DNA from: Thermoleophilia bacterium
GTDB lineage: Bacteria > Actinomycetota > Thermoleophilia > Gaiellales > SKUG01
Assembly: GCA_025964465.1 (NCBI GenBank)
Contig: JAOPYS010000413.1
Location: 1 to 9,845 of the forward strand
DNA: 9,845 bases
Direction: 5' to 3'
Both the position numbers and the translations under genes were made by a program. Below the pieces are notes generated by a model. That model saw nothing but the letters and a program-made list of their open reading frames with translations. It had not been told where the DNA came from and did not search any database. Below are positions 1 through 6,071 of this stretch, in pieces (position 1 is the first letter of the stretch; every line of letters begins with the position of its first letter).

Positions 1-1
1 G

Positions 2-205
2 GCGGCGCCGGGCAATCCTGCCGCGGGCACGGCGGCCCAGGCCGCGGACGCCGCCGCGGCGAAGGCCGCCAAGGACGCCGCCCGCTCGGAGGCCAAGGCC
101 CTCGCGGCCGCACGCAAGCAGGCCGCCAAGGACGCTCGCGCTCGCGCCAAGGAGCTGGCCAAGGCCGCGCGCAAGGCGAACAAGCGCGGCGGCGGCGGCG
201 CGTGA
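2..205 (+). CDS. C-terminal part of an Ala/Lys/Arg-rich protein (5' end outside window)
   Basis: An open frame enters from the left edge and ends at TGA 203-205. It encodes 67 residues, almost entirely Ala, Lys, Arg, Asp and Gly, ending in a four-glycine stretch before the final Ala. The spacing of Lys/Arg among alanines resembles the basic, disordered or helical nucleic-acid-binding tails found at the C-termini of many actinobacterial proteins (topoisomerase, histone-like proteins, translation factors), but nothing visible identifies the parent protein. The stop overlaps the next gene's GTG start by four bases (GTGA), so the two genes are very probably cotranscribed and translationally coupled. 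That the frame is coding is inferred from its G/C third positions and this overlap. Function is unknown. Confidence 0.6.
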   Translation, partial: AAPGNPAAGTAAQAADAAAAKAAKDAARSEAKALAAARKQAAKDARARAKELAKAARKANKRGGGGA

Positions 206-1350
206 CGTCTGCGGACGACCACGACGAGCGCCGCTCGGACGGCTCCGACGACGACCGCGGTAGTGGCGCGATCGGGGTCGGCATGGGTGGCTCGTGCCCC
301 GTGTGCCGGGCGCCGGTCGACCTGGGCCAGGAGTTCTGCCTCGAGTGCGGCTCCCCCATCCGCTTCACCCCGCGCCAGCGACGGTCGCAGCGGACCAGCG
401 AGGTACGACAGACGGTGCCGGTGGCACCCGTGCGACCGCCCAAGGGCGGGTTCCCGTGGATCCCGTTCCTCGTCGTGCTCGCGCTGATCGGCGGCGGCGG
501 CGCGTTCGCCCTGCTCGGCAACTCCAAGGACGGATCGGGTGGCTCCTCGGGCTCCGACAAGACGGAGCCCGGCCTGCCGACCATCACCAACTCCCAGCCC
601 GAGACGACGTCGGCGACCCAGACGACGACGCTGCAGGACTGCGTGCCAACCGGCTCGGATGATTCGGTGCCTGCGACCACCGATCCCGCCACCGGGCTCG
701 CCGGCACGGACACGGGCACCGGCGACCAGATCCCGACCCTCGGCGGCACCGACGCGGCGGGGCAGGGCAGCGACGGCTCGGCCTTCGGCGACACGGGCGA
801 CGTGCCGTCCACCGAGCCGGGCGGTGCCGGGACGGTGACGGTGGACCAGAACGGCGAGCTCTGCGACACCGCGGGCGGAGCCACCGACCCGGCCTCGACC
901 GACCCGTCCTCGACCGATCCCGCCTCCACCGACCCCGCCGCCACCGACCCGACCGACTCCCCCGGCACCGACGACACGAGGACGCCGGCCACGACCCCCG
1001 CCTCGACAGACCCCGGGACGACGGATGACGCCGCCTCGGCCTCCGGCGACTGGCCCGCCGGCAAGAAGGGCTGGACCGTCGTCGTCGCCGGCTACAAGAC
1101 GAAGGAGCGCGCCACCCAGCGCGCCGCCGACGTCCAGGACGACGGCTTCACCGATGGCGGCGTGCTGCACTCGGACGACTACGCGAGCCTGTGTCCCGGC
1201 TACTACGTCGTGTTCAGTGGCGTGTTCGATTCGGAGTCGCAGGCCGAGCAGCGCATGACGACGCTCGGCAAGCGCCCCAGCTACGCGGGAATGTACGTGC
1301 GCGAGGTCCGGACCGACGGCTCCAAGCCGAACTGCACCGCGGTGCAGTGA
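202..1350 (+). CDS. Membrane-anchored zinc-ribbon / SPOR-like domain protein
   Basis: This 382-residue protein has four visible segments. A short zinc ribbon comes first, with Cys32-x2-Cys35 and Cys46-x2-Cys49 followed by Gly-Ser-Pro. A basic stretch (58-70) is followed by one hydrophobic helix at about 84-106. A long Thr/Ser/Pro/Asp-rich linker spans about 107-285 and holds five TDP repeats at 228-250. The last segment (about 289-370) has the beta-alpha-beta character of a SPOR domain, a family that binds denuded septal peptidoglycan. The likely topology is ribbon in the cytoplasm and SPOR-like domain outside. Four cysteines lie outside the membrane (147, 221, 331, 377) and could form disulfides. 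The GTG start is chosen because it overlaps the upstream stop (GTGA). An ATG at 282, just before the ribbon, is the alternative. SPOR assignment is by pattern and moderately sure; a role in envelope or division is inference. Confidence 0.72.
   Translation: MTSADDHDERRSDGSDDDRGSGAIGVGMGGSCPVCRAPVDLGQEFCLECGSPIRFTPRQRRSQRTSEVRQTVPVAPVRPPKGGFPWIPFLVVLALIGGGGAFALLGNSKDGSGGSSGSDKTEPGLPTITNSQPETTSATQTTTLQDCVPTGSDDSVPATTDPATGLAGTDTGTGDQIPTLGGTDAAGQGSDGSAFGDTGDVPSTEPGGAGTVTVDQNGELCDTAGGATDPASTDPSSTDPASTDPAATDPTDSPGTDDTRTPATTPASTDPGTTDDAASASGDWPAGKKGWTVVVAGYKTKERATQRAADVQDDGFTDGGVLHSDDYASLCPGYYVVFSGVFDSESQAEQRMTTLGKRPSYAGMYVREVRTDGSKPNCTAVQ
883..951 (+). repeat. 15-bp tandem repeat encoding (A/S)(S/A)TDP pentads
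   Basis: Within the linker of the SPOR-like protein, Thr-Asp-Pro recurs every five residues five times (residues 228-250). At DNA level this is about 4.6 imperfect 15-base units. Low-complexity Thr/Pro/Asp linkers of this type commonly cross the cell wall as flexible spacers, and such repeats can change in copy number by slippage. Confidence 0.75.
1332..1347. repeat. 16-bp perfect palindrome at the 3' end of the SPOR-like gene
   Basis: CTGCACCG is followed directly by its reverse complement CGGTGCAG. The element encodes the last residues of the SPOR-like protein and ends one base before the TGA stop. As RNA it could fold into a short hairpin. With the 18-bp palindrome eight bases further on, it may mark the mRNA 3' end, although no U-tract follows. 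Confidence 0.5.
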
Positions 1351-1355
1351 CCCTG

Positions 1356-1373
1356 CGGCGCCCCGGGGCGCCG
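1356..1373. terminator. 18-bp perfect GC palindrome just after the SPOR-like gene, possible U-less terminator
   Basis: CGGCGCCCC is followed by GGGGCGCCG, a perfect 18-base palindrome starting six bases after the stop codon. The RNA could form a very stable GC hairpin, and another palindrome (1332-1347) lies just upstream. No run of T follows, so this is not a classical intrinsic terminator. GC-rich, U-poor 3' hairpins are often proposed as terminators or mRNA stabilisers in high-GC actinobacteria. Termination here is inference. Confidence 0.35.
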
Positions 1374-1504
1374 GCCGGTCCGTCCCGCCATGCGGTCCGC
1401 CCGCGCCACGTTCGTGGCCCCGCCCGGCCTCGCCCCACCCCACCAGCGCAACGCGGCACGCGGCGCGTGCGATCCTGTCCCGGCAGACGAACGCAGGCTT
1501 GCAC

Positions 1505-1532
1505 TTGCCAGAGCGCGCGATTCCCGTACAGT
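1505..1532 (+). promoter_or_regulatory. Putative housekeeping sigma promoter for the DUF5763-like gene
   Basis: A -35-like TTGCCA (1505-1510) and a -10-like TACAGT (1527-1532) are separated by 16 bases. They lie in a 287-base gap between the SPOR-like gene and the next coding region. Transcription would begin near 1539 and leave a leader of about 100 bases. A second -35-like TTGCAC (1499-1504) is too far from the -10. The match is good for such GC-rich DNA but rests on similarity to the consensus only. Confidence 0.45.
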
Positions 1533-1637
1533 GGAACCAGGTCGGCGCCGGTGCCCGGATGGCACACGGATCGCCACCGAACCCTGGGGAGGGACGTGCG
1601 ACTGGCGGGGGGCCAGGGGCACACGACGAGGCACTCA

Positions 1638-2045
1638 ATGTATCGATTCAGTCGAGCGATCTACCTGGAGACGCGCGAGCTCATCGCCGGGGAAGACCTT
1701 GCGGAGACCACCGAGGCACGCAGGCGCGTGCTGGTGGCCTGCGAGGCGACGATGGAGCGGTTGGCCAAGGACAGCCGCTACTTCTCCGACCCGGCCCGCA
1801 GCCTGTTCTCCGACATCCGCTACTACTACCCGATCCGGGAGCAGGAGCGCGTCTTCCACGTGGTGAAGAGCTACGTGGCGGCGGCCCTCCAGTTCCTCGA
1901 GAAGGAGCAGGAGCGCGCGGTGACCGAGGGCGCGATGCTGCGTTGTCGGGCGCAGACGCGGAAGGGCAAGGCCTGCCAGCGCACGCCGCTGCCGGACTCC
2001 AATTTCTGCCCCTCGCACCAGCACCTCGCGTCCATCGTCGCGTAG
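1638..2045 (+). CDS. Small protein with C-terminal Cys3-His zinc-binding-like motif (DUF5763-like)
   Basis: The protein has 135 residues. Residues 1-95 are predicted mostly helical, charged and rich in aromatic residues, with a Tyr-Tyr-Tyr run near 62-64. The tail (about 101-130) carries Cys103, Cys113, Cys124 and His127 (C-x9-C-x10-C-x2-H) with basic residues between. That resembles the short DUF5763-type motif that looks zinc-binding and has no known biochemical role; I make this assignment from memory of the pattern. The ATG is chosen because GAGG (1628-1631) lies six bases upstream. An in-frame GTG at 1596 behind GGGGAGGG would add 14 residues but has a very short spacer. The gene has its own candidate promoter and a strong terminator, so it is probably monocistronic. 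Function is unknown; nucleic-acid or protein binding is a guess. Confidence 0.8.
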   Translation: MYRFSRAIYLETRELIAGEDLAETTEARRRVLVACEATMERLAKDSRYFSDPARSLFSDIRYYYPIREQERVFHVVKSYVAAALQFLEKEQERAVTEGAMLRCRAQTRKGKACQRTPLPDSNFCPSHQHLASIVA

Positions 2046-2120
2046 CGCCGGGAGCGATTCCATACCAACCCCGCCGGACGCACACCGCGTTTCCCGCCGG
2101 GTAGCAAATCGAAACGCAGC

Positions 2121-2146
2121 GGGCGGCCTCCGGGCCGCCCGTTTTT
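2121..2146 (+). terminator. Rho-independent terminator
   Basis: The stem GGGCGGCC (2121-2128) pairs perfectly with GGCCGCCC (2133-2140) around a four-base loop. A G and five T residues (2142-2146) follow. This is a classical intrinsic terminator 76 bases after the DUF5763-like gene, and it separates that gene from the downstream regulator. A weaker inverted repeat, GCGTTTC (2087-2093) with GAAACGC (2111-2117), lies just upstream. Confidence 0.88.
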
Positions 2147-2189
2147 CATGCAACGAGCGGCAATTTGCGGCCGTGCAGGTATCACTCCC

Positions 2190-2211
2190 CTACCGTCGAA
2201 CGGTAGTTCCT
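2190..2211. promoter_or_regulatory. Putative LexA (SOS) box / inverted repeat upstream of pafBC
   Basis: Positions 2196-2211 read TCGAAC-GGTA-GTTCCT. This matches 10 of 12 defined positions of the actinobacterial LexA consensus TCGAAC-N4-GTTCGA and has a perfect GAAC-N4-GTTC core. Overlapping it is a perfect 7-base inverted repeat, CTACCGT (2190-2196) and ACGGTAG (2200-2206), around CGA. A weaker relative, GAAC-N4-GGTC, occurs about 40 bases downstream at 2238-2249. The site lies about 95 bases before the pafBC start, where a promoter is expected, and TACCAT (2215-2220) could be a -10. Which dyad is used, and by what protein, cannot be decided from sequence. Confidence 0.5.
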
Positions 2212-2294
2212 GCCTACCATCCCGGCGGTGGAAGTGGGAACGGTGGGTCGCGACGAGCTGGGAACCTCGTGTGCGGCCCGCCCCAAAAATGTCT

Positions 2295-2300
2295 GGGAGA
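2295..2300 (+). promoter_or_regulatory. Ribosome binding site that sets the pafBC start
   Basis: GGGAGA lies six bases before ATG 2307 and so favours that start. The in-frame ATG at 2289 and the one at 2148 (at the end of the terminator T-run) have no comparable site. Confidence 0.6.
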
Positions 2301-2306
2301 CGTCGC

Positions 2307-4373
2307 ATGCATCTCGAGAAGGAAAAGCTCGTCCGTCAGCTGTCGCTGGTCGCATACCTCATGAGCATGAACCGGGCCGTCACGGCCCGTGACGTGCGGG
2401 AGTGCGTCGAGGGCTACTCGCACATGGGCGACGATGCCTACGCCCGGCGCTTCTACGCCGACCGCAGCGAGCTGGACAGCCTCGGGGTGCCGCTGCGCTC
2501 CAACCGCGACGACGACACGGGCGAGGAGCTGTACACGCTGAGCGCGCGGCAGTACCTGCTCCCCAACCTCGACCTGACCGACCGCGAGGTGACGGCGCTG
2601 TACTCGTGCCTCTCGCTGCTGGACGGGCAGTTCGCGTACGCCGAGCCGCTGCGCCTCGCGCTGCAGAACCTGACGCTCGGTCGCGAGAACCCGATGACGG
2701 ACCCGGCGCTCGCGTCGACCGAGGTGAAGCTCACCGGCGCCGACTACTCGCCCGAGATCGCCGCGCGGATCGCCAAGCTCGAGACCGCGATCACCAAGCG
2801 CCGGACCATCACGTTCAACTACTTCACGATGGGCCGGGGCGAGGATTCGGACCGCGTCGTCGATCCCTACACGCTCGTGTGGAACGGCGGGCAGTGGTAC
2901 CTGGTCGGCTGGAGCCACGAGCGCGAGGCCGTGCGCCAGTTCCGCCTCTCGCGCATCCAGGGCGAGATCAAGTTCACGAGCCGCCGCGAGCGCGACTTCG
3001 AGGTGCCGTCGGACTTCAACGCGACCGAGTTCCGGACGCGCCCGACGTGGCAGTTCGGCGACCCCGTCGGCGAGGCCGACCTGTGGGTCGACCCGTCCGC
3101 TGCCTGGTGGGTCGAGCGGTCGTTCGAGCACGCGGGCGAGGTCGTGGAGCGCCACGAGGACGGCGCGGTCACCTTCCGCACCCCGTACGCCGCGCCGTCG
3201 TGGCTCGTCGGCTGGATCCTCGGCATGAACGGCCTGGTCCGCCCGATCGGTCCGTCCGAGGTCGTCGATGGGGTCGCGAGCGCGCTGCGGGCGATCGAGG
3301 AGCAGCACGCCGGCGACGCGCCCGTGCTGCCCAACCCGCTGCCGCCGCTCGACATCCCGGAGGCGGCCGCTCCGCGGCGTCGCAAGCCGGTCGCTCCCGT
3401 GGGGGCCGAGCAGTTCGCGCTGCTGCAGGCGCTCATGTCCGACCTGCTGGCGTCGTGCGGCCCCAAGGGCGAGGGCGAGGTGCCCGCGGCCGAGCTGATG
3501 GAGAACTACGGGCTCGACGAGGCCGCGCTGCGCGAGGCCGTCGACCTGCTGACGCTCGTCAACTTCGGGGCCGGCGCCTACGCGATGTACGCCGAGCTCG
3601 ACGGTGACGTCGTGCGCGTCGACGCGTGGCCGGACGGCGAGGTGTTCCGACGCCCTGCGCGGCTCTCCCCCATGGAGGCCAAGGCCCTGCTGCTCGCGCT
3701 CGACCTCGTCGGACCACTCGTGGCGGCCACGGCGCAGAGCGACCTGGATTCGGTGCGCGCCAAGCTCACCGAGGGCTTCGGTGGCTACGGCAGCCCGACG
3801 GTGCCGGCGACCGCCCCGACGCGCAGCGAGCAGCACGTGCTCACCGAGCTCACCACGGCCATGCGCGAGCAGCGCGTGCTGCGGATCGAGTACTACTCGC
3901 AGGGCCGTGGCGAGCTGGCCGAGCGCGACGTGGAGCCCCTGCGGCTGCAGCGCCTCAAGCAGCACTGGTACGCCGTGGCGTGGTGCCGCAAGGCGGATGA
4001 CCTGCGCTCATTCCGGCTCGACCGGATCAAGTCGCTCGAGGTGCTCGAGGAGACGTTCGCCGAGCGTGACGTCGACCTCGCGGGCTACGAGGCGGACACG
4101 CCGCGGACGCTCGAGGACTCGCCCCGCGTGGCGAGCGTGTGGTTCGCGCCGTCCGCTGCCGGCTACGTGCTGGAGAACGGGACGGACGCCACGCGCCTCG
4201 TGGACGGCTCGGCGCTGCAGCGTGTCGCCACGGCCGGCGACACGTGGCTGGTCGAGGAGATCCTCAAGTACCGCGGCCAGGCGACGGTGACGTCACCGGC
4301 GGCGCTGCGTGAGCGGATCGCCGCGCGAGCCGGTGAGCTGCGCGAGCTGGTCGAGCGCGTGCCGGTGGCCTGA
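2307..4373 (+). CDS. pafBC: Fused PafB-PafC-type double WYL transcriptional regulator
   Basis: This 688-residue protein is two tandem copies of one architecture. Unit 1 has a winged-HTH-like region (about 3-84), a WYL domain (about 162-237) with Trp197-Tyr-Leu and FRLSRI at 212-217, and a WCX-like C-terminal extension (about 252-332). After a Pro-rich linker (about 334-365), unit 2 has a degenerate HTH-like region (367-447), a second WYL domain (512-587) with Trp554-Tyr-Ala and FRLDRI at 569-574, and a second WCX (607-682). PafB and PafC form a heterodimer that activates the LexA-independent DNA-damage response in mycobacteria, and natural fusions occur in other actinobacteria. WYL domains are thought to sense a nucleic-acid ligand. 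The gene lies downstream of a LexA-like box. Proteasome genes, its usual neighbours, are not in view. The family is secure; activation of repair genes here is inference. Confidence 0.9.
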   Translation: MHLEKEKLVRQLSLVAYLMSMNRAVTARDVRECVEGYSHMGDDAYARRFYADRSELDSLGVPLRSNRDDDTGEELYTLSARQYLLPNLDLTDREVTALYSCLSLLDGQFAYAEPLRLALQNLTLGRENPMTDPALASTEVKLTGADYSPEIAARIAKLETAITKRRTITFNYFTMGRGEDSDRVVDPYTLVWNGGQWYLVGWSHEREAVRQFRLSRIQGEIKFTSRRERDFEVPSDFNATEFRTRPTWQFGDPVGEADLWVDPSAAWWVERSFEHAGEVVERHEDGAVTFRTPYAAPSWLVGWILGMNGLVRPIGPSEVVDGVASALRAIEEQHAGDAPVLPNPLPPLDIPEAAAPRRRKPVAPVGAEQFALLQALMSDLLASCGPKGEGEVPAAELMENYGLDEAALREAVDLLTLVNFGAGAYAMYAELDGDVVRVDAWPDGEVFRRPARLSPMEAKALLLALDLVGPLVAATAQSDLDSVRAKLTEGFGGYGSPTVPATAPTRSEQHVLTELTTAMREQRVLRIEYYSQGRGELAERDVEPLRLQRLKQHWYAVAWCRKADDLRSFRLDRIKSLEVLEETFAERDVDLAGYEADTPRTLEDSPRVASVWFAPSAAGYVLENGTDATRLVDGSALQRVATAGDTWLVEEILKYRGQATVTSPAALRERIAARAGELRELVERVPVA

Positions 4374-4398
4374 GGGTCGGCGGTCGATGGACGACGTG

Positions 4399-4418
4399 CG
4401 GCGCCACGGATGGCGCCG
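4399..4418. repeat. 8-bp inverted repeat (hairpin) between pafBC and the PilZ gene
   Basis: CGGCGCCA (4399-4406) and TGGCGCCG (4411-4418) are perfect complements around the loop CGGA. It starts 25 bases after the pafBC stop and no T-run follows. It could be a U-less terminator or an mRNA 3' end for pafBC, or a hairpin in the PilZ leader. A smaller stem, GCAGG/CCTGC, sits at 4444-4456. Confidence 0.4.
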
Positions 4419-4497
4419 TCAAGGACCGGGTGGACGACCGCGGGCAGGATGCCTGCGGCGTTCACCCACCCAGTCGCCCGGGCACACTTGGGGGGCG

Positions 4498-4980
4498 ATG
4501 AACGAGAACCTGCGTGAATCCTTCCGGATCGGTCCCGAGGCGGAGCTCGAGGCCGAACTGGTGCACGGCGGCCGCACCGTCCGGTGCACGGTTCGCAACC
4601 TGAGCGCGGGCGGCGCCAAGGTCTCCACGGACCTCGAGGTCGAGCCCGGCGCGGCGTGCACGCTGCGCGTGCGCATCCCGGCATCGCAGCCGGGCGCGAA
4701 CCCCGCCCCGTGGGTGGAGTTCGAGACCGAGGTGCTCGAGGTCGATGGCGCGGGCCCGGCCCGTGCCGTGCGCCTGCGCAACGTCACGGCCACCGGCTCG
4801 CCGCAGTACGAGGGCGCGGCGAAGCTCGTGTTCGAGGCGCAGCGTCGCGCCCGCGCCCGCGAGTCGGGCTCGTCGGTCGCGAGCCCGATGGCCAGCGACG
4901 AGGAACGGCGCCGCGCGCTGCGACCCGCCGACCGCCCGCGCTACTCGCGCGGCTCCCTGCGCCCGGACCAGCGCGACTGA
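4498..4980 (+). CDS. PilZ domain protein, predicted c-di-GMP receptor
   Basis: The protein has 160 residues. The N-terminus carries Arg6-x3-Arg10, followed at 34-39 by Asn-Leu-Ser-Ala-Gly-Gly, which fits (D/N)xSxxG. These are the two c-di-GMP-contacting motifs of PilZ domains, and both are intact, so ligand binding is likely. The beta-barrel runs to about residue 97. The last 45 residues are Arg-rich and probably disordered. The ATG at 4498 is preferred because the RxxxR motif then sits at the N-terminus; an upstream in-frame ATG at 4387 would add a stretch with unusual codons and no domain. The ribosome site is atypical, six G at 4490-4495 only two bases from the ATG. The stop TGA overlaps the next gene's ATG by one base. 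Which process it controls (motility, envelope, other) is not visible. Confidence 0.88.
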   Translation: MNENLRESFRIGPEAELEAELVHGGRTVRCTVRNLSAGGAKVSTDLEVEPGAACTLRVRIPASQPGANPAPWVEFETEVLEVDGAGPARAVRLRNVTATGSPQYEGAAKLVFEAQRRARARESGSSVASPMASDEERRRALRPADRPRYSRGSLRPDQRD

Positions 4981-5783
4981 TGGACGAACCCACCGCAGCG
5001 GGTGTCGATTCAGGACCGACCGCGTCCGAGGCGCCTCCCATACTTCCGGGAATGAGGGGAACCGGGGCACGTCACGTCGCGATCGCAGGCAACATGGGGG
5101 TCGGCAAGAGCACGCTCACGCGTGCGTTGTCGGAGCGTCTGGACGCTCGCGCCTTCTACGAGACGGTGTCGGAGAACCCGTACCTCGAGCGGTTCTACGA
5201 GGACATGCGCCGGTGGAGCTTCCACTCGCAGTTCACCTTCCTGAGCCAGGCGTTCCGCCAGCACTGCGACATCCTGCAGTCGAGCGACACCTGCGTGCAG
5301 GACCGCACGATCTACGAGCACTTCCACGTGTTCGCGTCGAGCCACCTGGAGCAGGGCCTGCTCGAGCCCGAGGAGTTCCGCTCGCTCGAGGACCACTTCC
5401 GCTCGCTCACGCGCGTGGTGCCGGGCCCCGACCTGATGATCTACCTGCGGGCCAGCATCCCGACGCTGGTCGACCGCATCCGCGGGCGCGACCGGTCGAT
5501 CGAGGCGAACGTGCAGGTCGGCTACCTGCAGGGGCTCGAGGACCGCTACGAGCGGTGGATGGCCAGCTACGACTCCTCGGACGTGCTCGTCATCGACACC
5601 GACGACATCGACATCCACGACGACGCCCAGCGCGAGGGCCTGCTCTCGCTGCTGGAGGAGCGCATCGCGGAGCGACCGGCCCGCGTGCCGTTCCAGTCGG
5701 TGGCCGCGACCCGGCGCAGCTCGGTGTCGACGGTGGCTCGGCTCGCCGGCTCGGCCGACGAGTTCGCGCCGCAGCCCGCCTGA
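4980..5783 (+). CDS. Deoxynucleoside kinase family protein (dGK/dAK-like)
   Basis: The protein has 267 residues. It would phosphorylate a deoxynucleoside with ATP in nucleotide salvage. The P-loop Gly-Asn-Met-Gly-Val-Gly-Lys-Ser-Thr is at 37-45. Glu-Asn-Pro-Tyr-Leu at 65-69 with Phe-Tyr at 72-73 is the substrate-pocket signature of bacterial dGK/dAK enzymes. The Asp-Arg-Thr motif is at 108-110, and an Arg-rich lid (Arg166, 168, 170, 172, then Glu175) follows. The first 30 residues and last 30 are low in conserved features. The ATG at 4980 is chosen because it overlaps the PilZ stop (TGATG), implying reinitiation; ATG 5052 would give a shorter protein starting closer to the P-loop. Substrate specificity (purine or pyrimidine) cannot be read safely. 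The family call is firm, and coupling with a PilZ gene is unusual. Confidence 0.88.
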   Translation: MDEPTAAGVDSGPTASEAPPILPGMRGTGARHVAIAGNMGVGKSTLTRALSERLDARAFYETVSENPYLERFYEDMRRWSFHSQFTFLSQAFRQHCDILQSSDTCVQDRTIYEHFHVFASSHLEQGLLEPEEFRSLEDHFRSLTRVVPGPDLMIYLRASIPTLVDRIRGRDRSIEANVQVGYLQGLEDRYERWMASYDSSDVLVIDTDDIDIHDDAQREGLLSLLEERIAERPARVPFQSVAATRRSSVSTVARLAGSADEFAPQPA

Positions 5784-5799
5784 GCGAGCGTCGCCCGAC

Positions 5800-6027
5800 C
5801 TAGCGGAAGCGGCCGAGCAGGCGCCCGGCCATGCCGCGCCCCTCGGGCATCACGTCGTGGGACTCGCGCCGGTTCACCGCGCTGTCGGCGATGAGTGCGG
5901 TCTGCGCGATGAGGCGCCCGATCGAACGGGGCCGCGGTGGTGGCACCGCCGCCGCCGGATCGTGGACCGGCTCGCGGACGAGTCGCAGGTTCGGGCGGAG
6001 CCGCTCGGTGGGGGTCTCGTCATCCAT
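5800..6027 (-). CDS. Small hypothetical protein, 75 residues
   Basis: The frame reads from CAT 6025-6027 to the TAG stop at 5800-5802. The codons are strongly G/C-ending. The first 35 residues are Pro/Arg-rich and acidic at the start. A short amphipathic or weakly hydrophobic segment (Ile-Gly-Arg-Leu-Ile-Ala-Gln-Thr-Ala-Leu-Ile-Ala) follows at about 38-49, and the basic C-terminus ends in Arg-Phe-Arg. There is no signal peptide or clear membrane helix, and I recognise no domain. No good ribosome site precedes the ATG. The gene begins 44 bases after the phosphatase stop on the same strand and may be cotranscribed with it. It ends 16 bases from the convergent kinase gene. The coding call rests on codon bias and position. 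Confidence 0.55.
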   Translation of the reverse strand: MDDETPTERLRPNLRLVREPVHDPAAAVPPPRPRSIGRLIAQTALIADSAVNRRESHDVMPEGRGMAGRLLGRFR

Positions 6028-6071
6028 CGTCTGGCTATCGGGCCACTCCGTGGCCCCGTTGCACGAGCGCG

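Noticed and set aside
883..951. A CRISPR or minisatellite array.
   Set aside because: The short 15-base units lie in frame within a protein linker, with no unique spacers between them.
2148..2306. An upstream start of the pafBC frame at ATG 2148 or 2289.
   Set aside because: ATG 2148 follows the terminator T-run and would translate across the LexA-like dyad. Neither start has a ribosome site like the GGGAGA before 2307.
4309..4497. N-terminal extension of the PilZ protein, including ATG 4387.
   Set aside because: The extension has atypical codons and no motif, and it crosses the hairpin at 4399-4418. The PilZ RxxxR motif is already near the N-terminus when starting at 4498.
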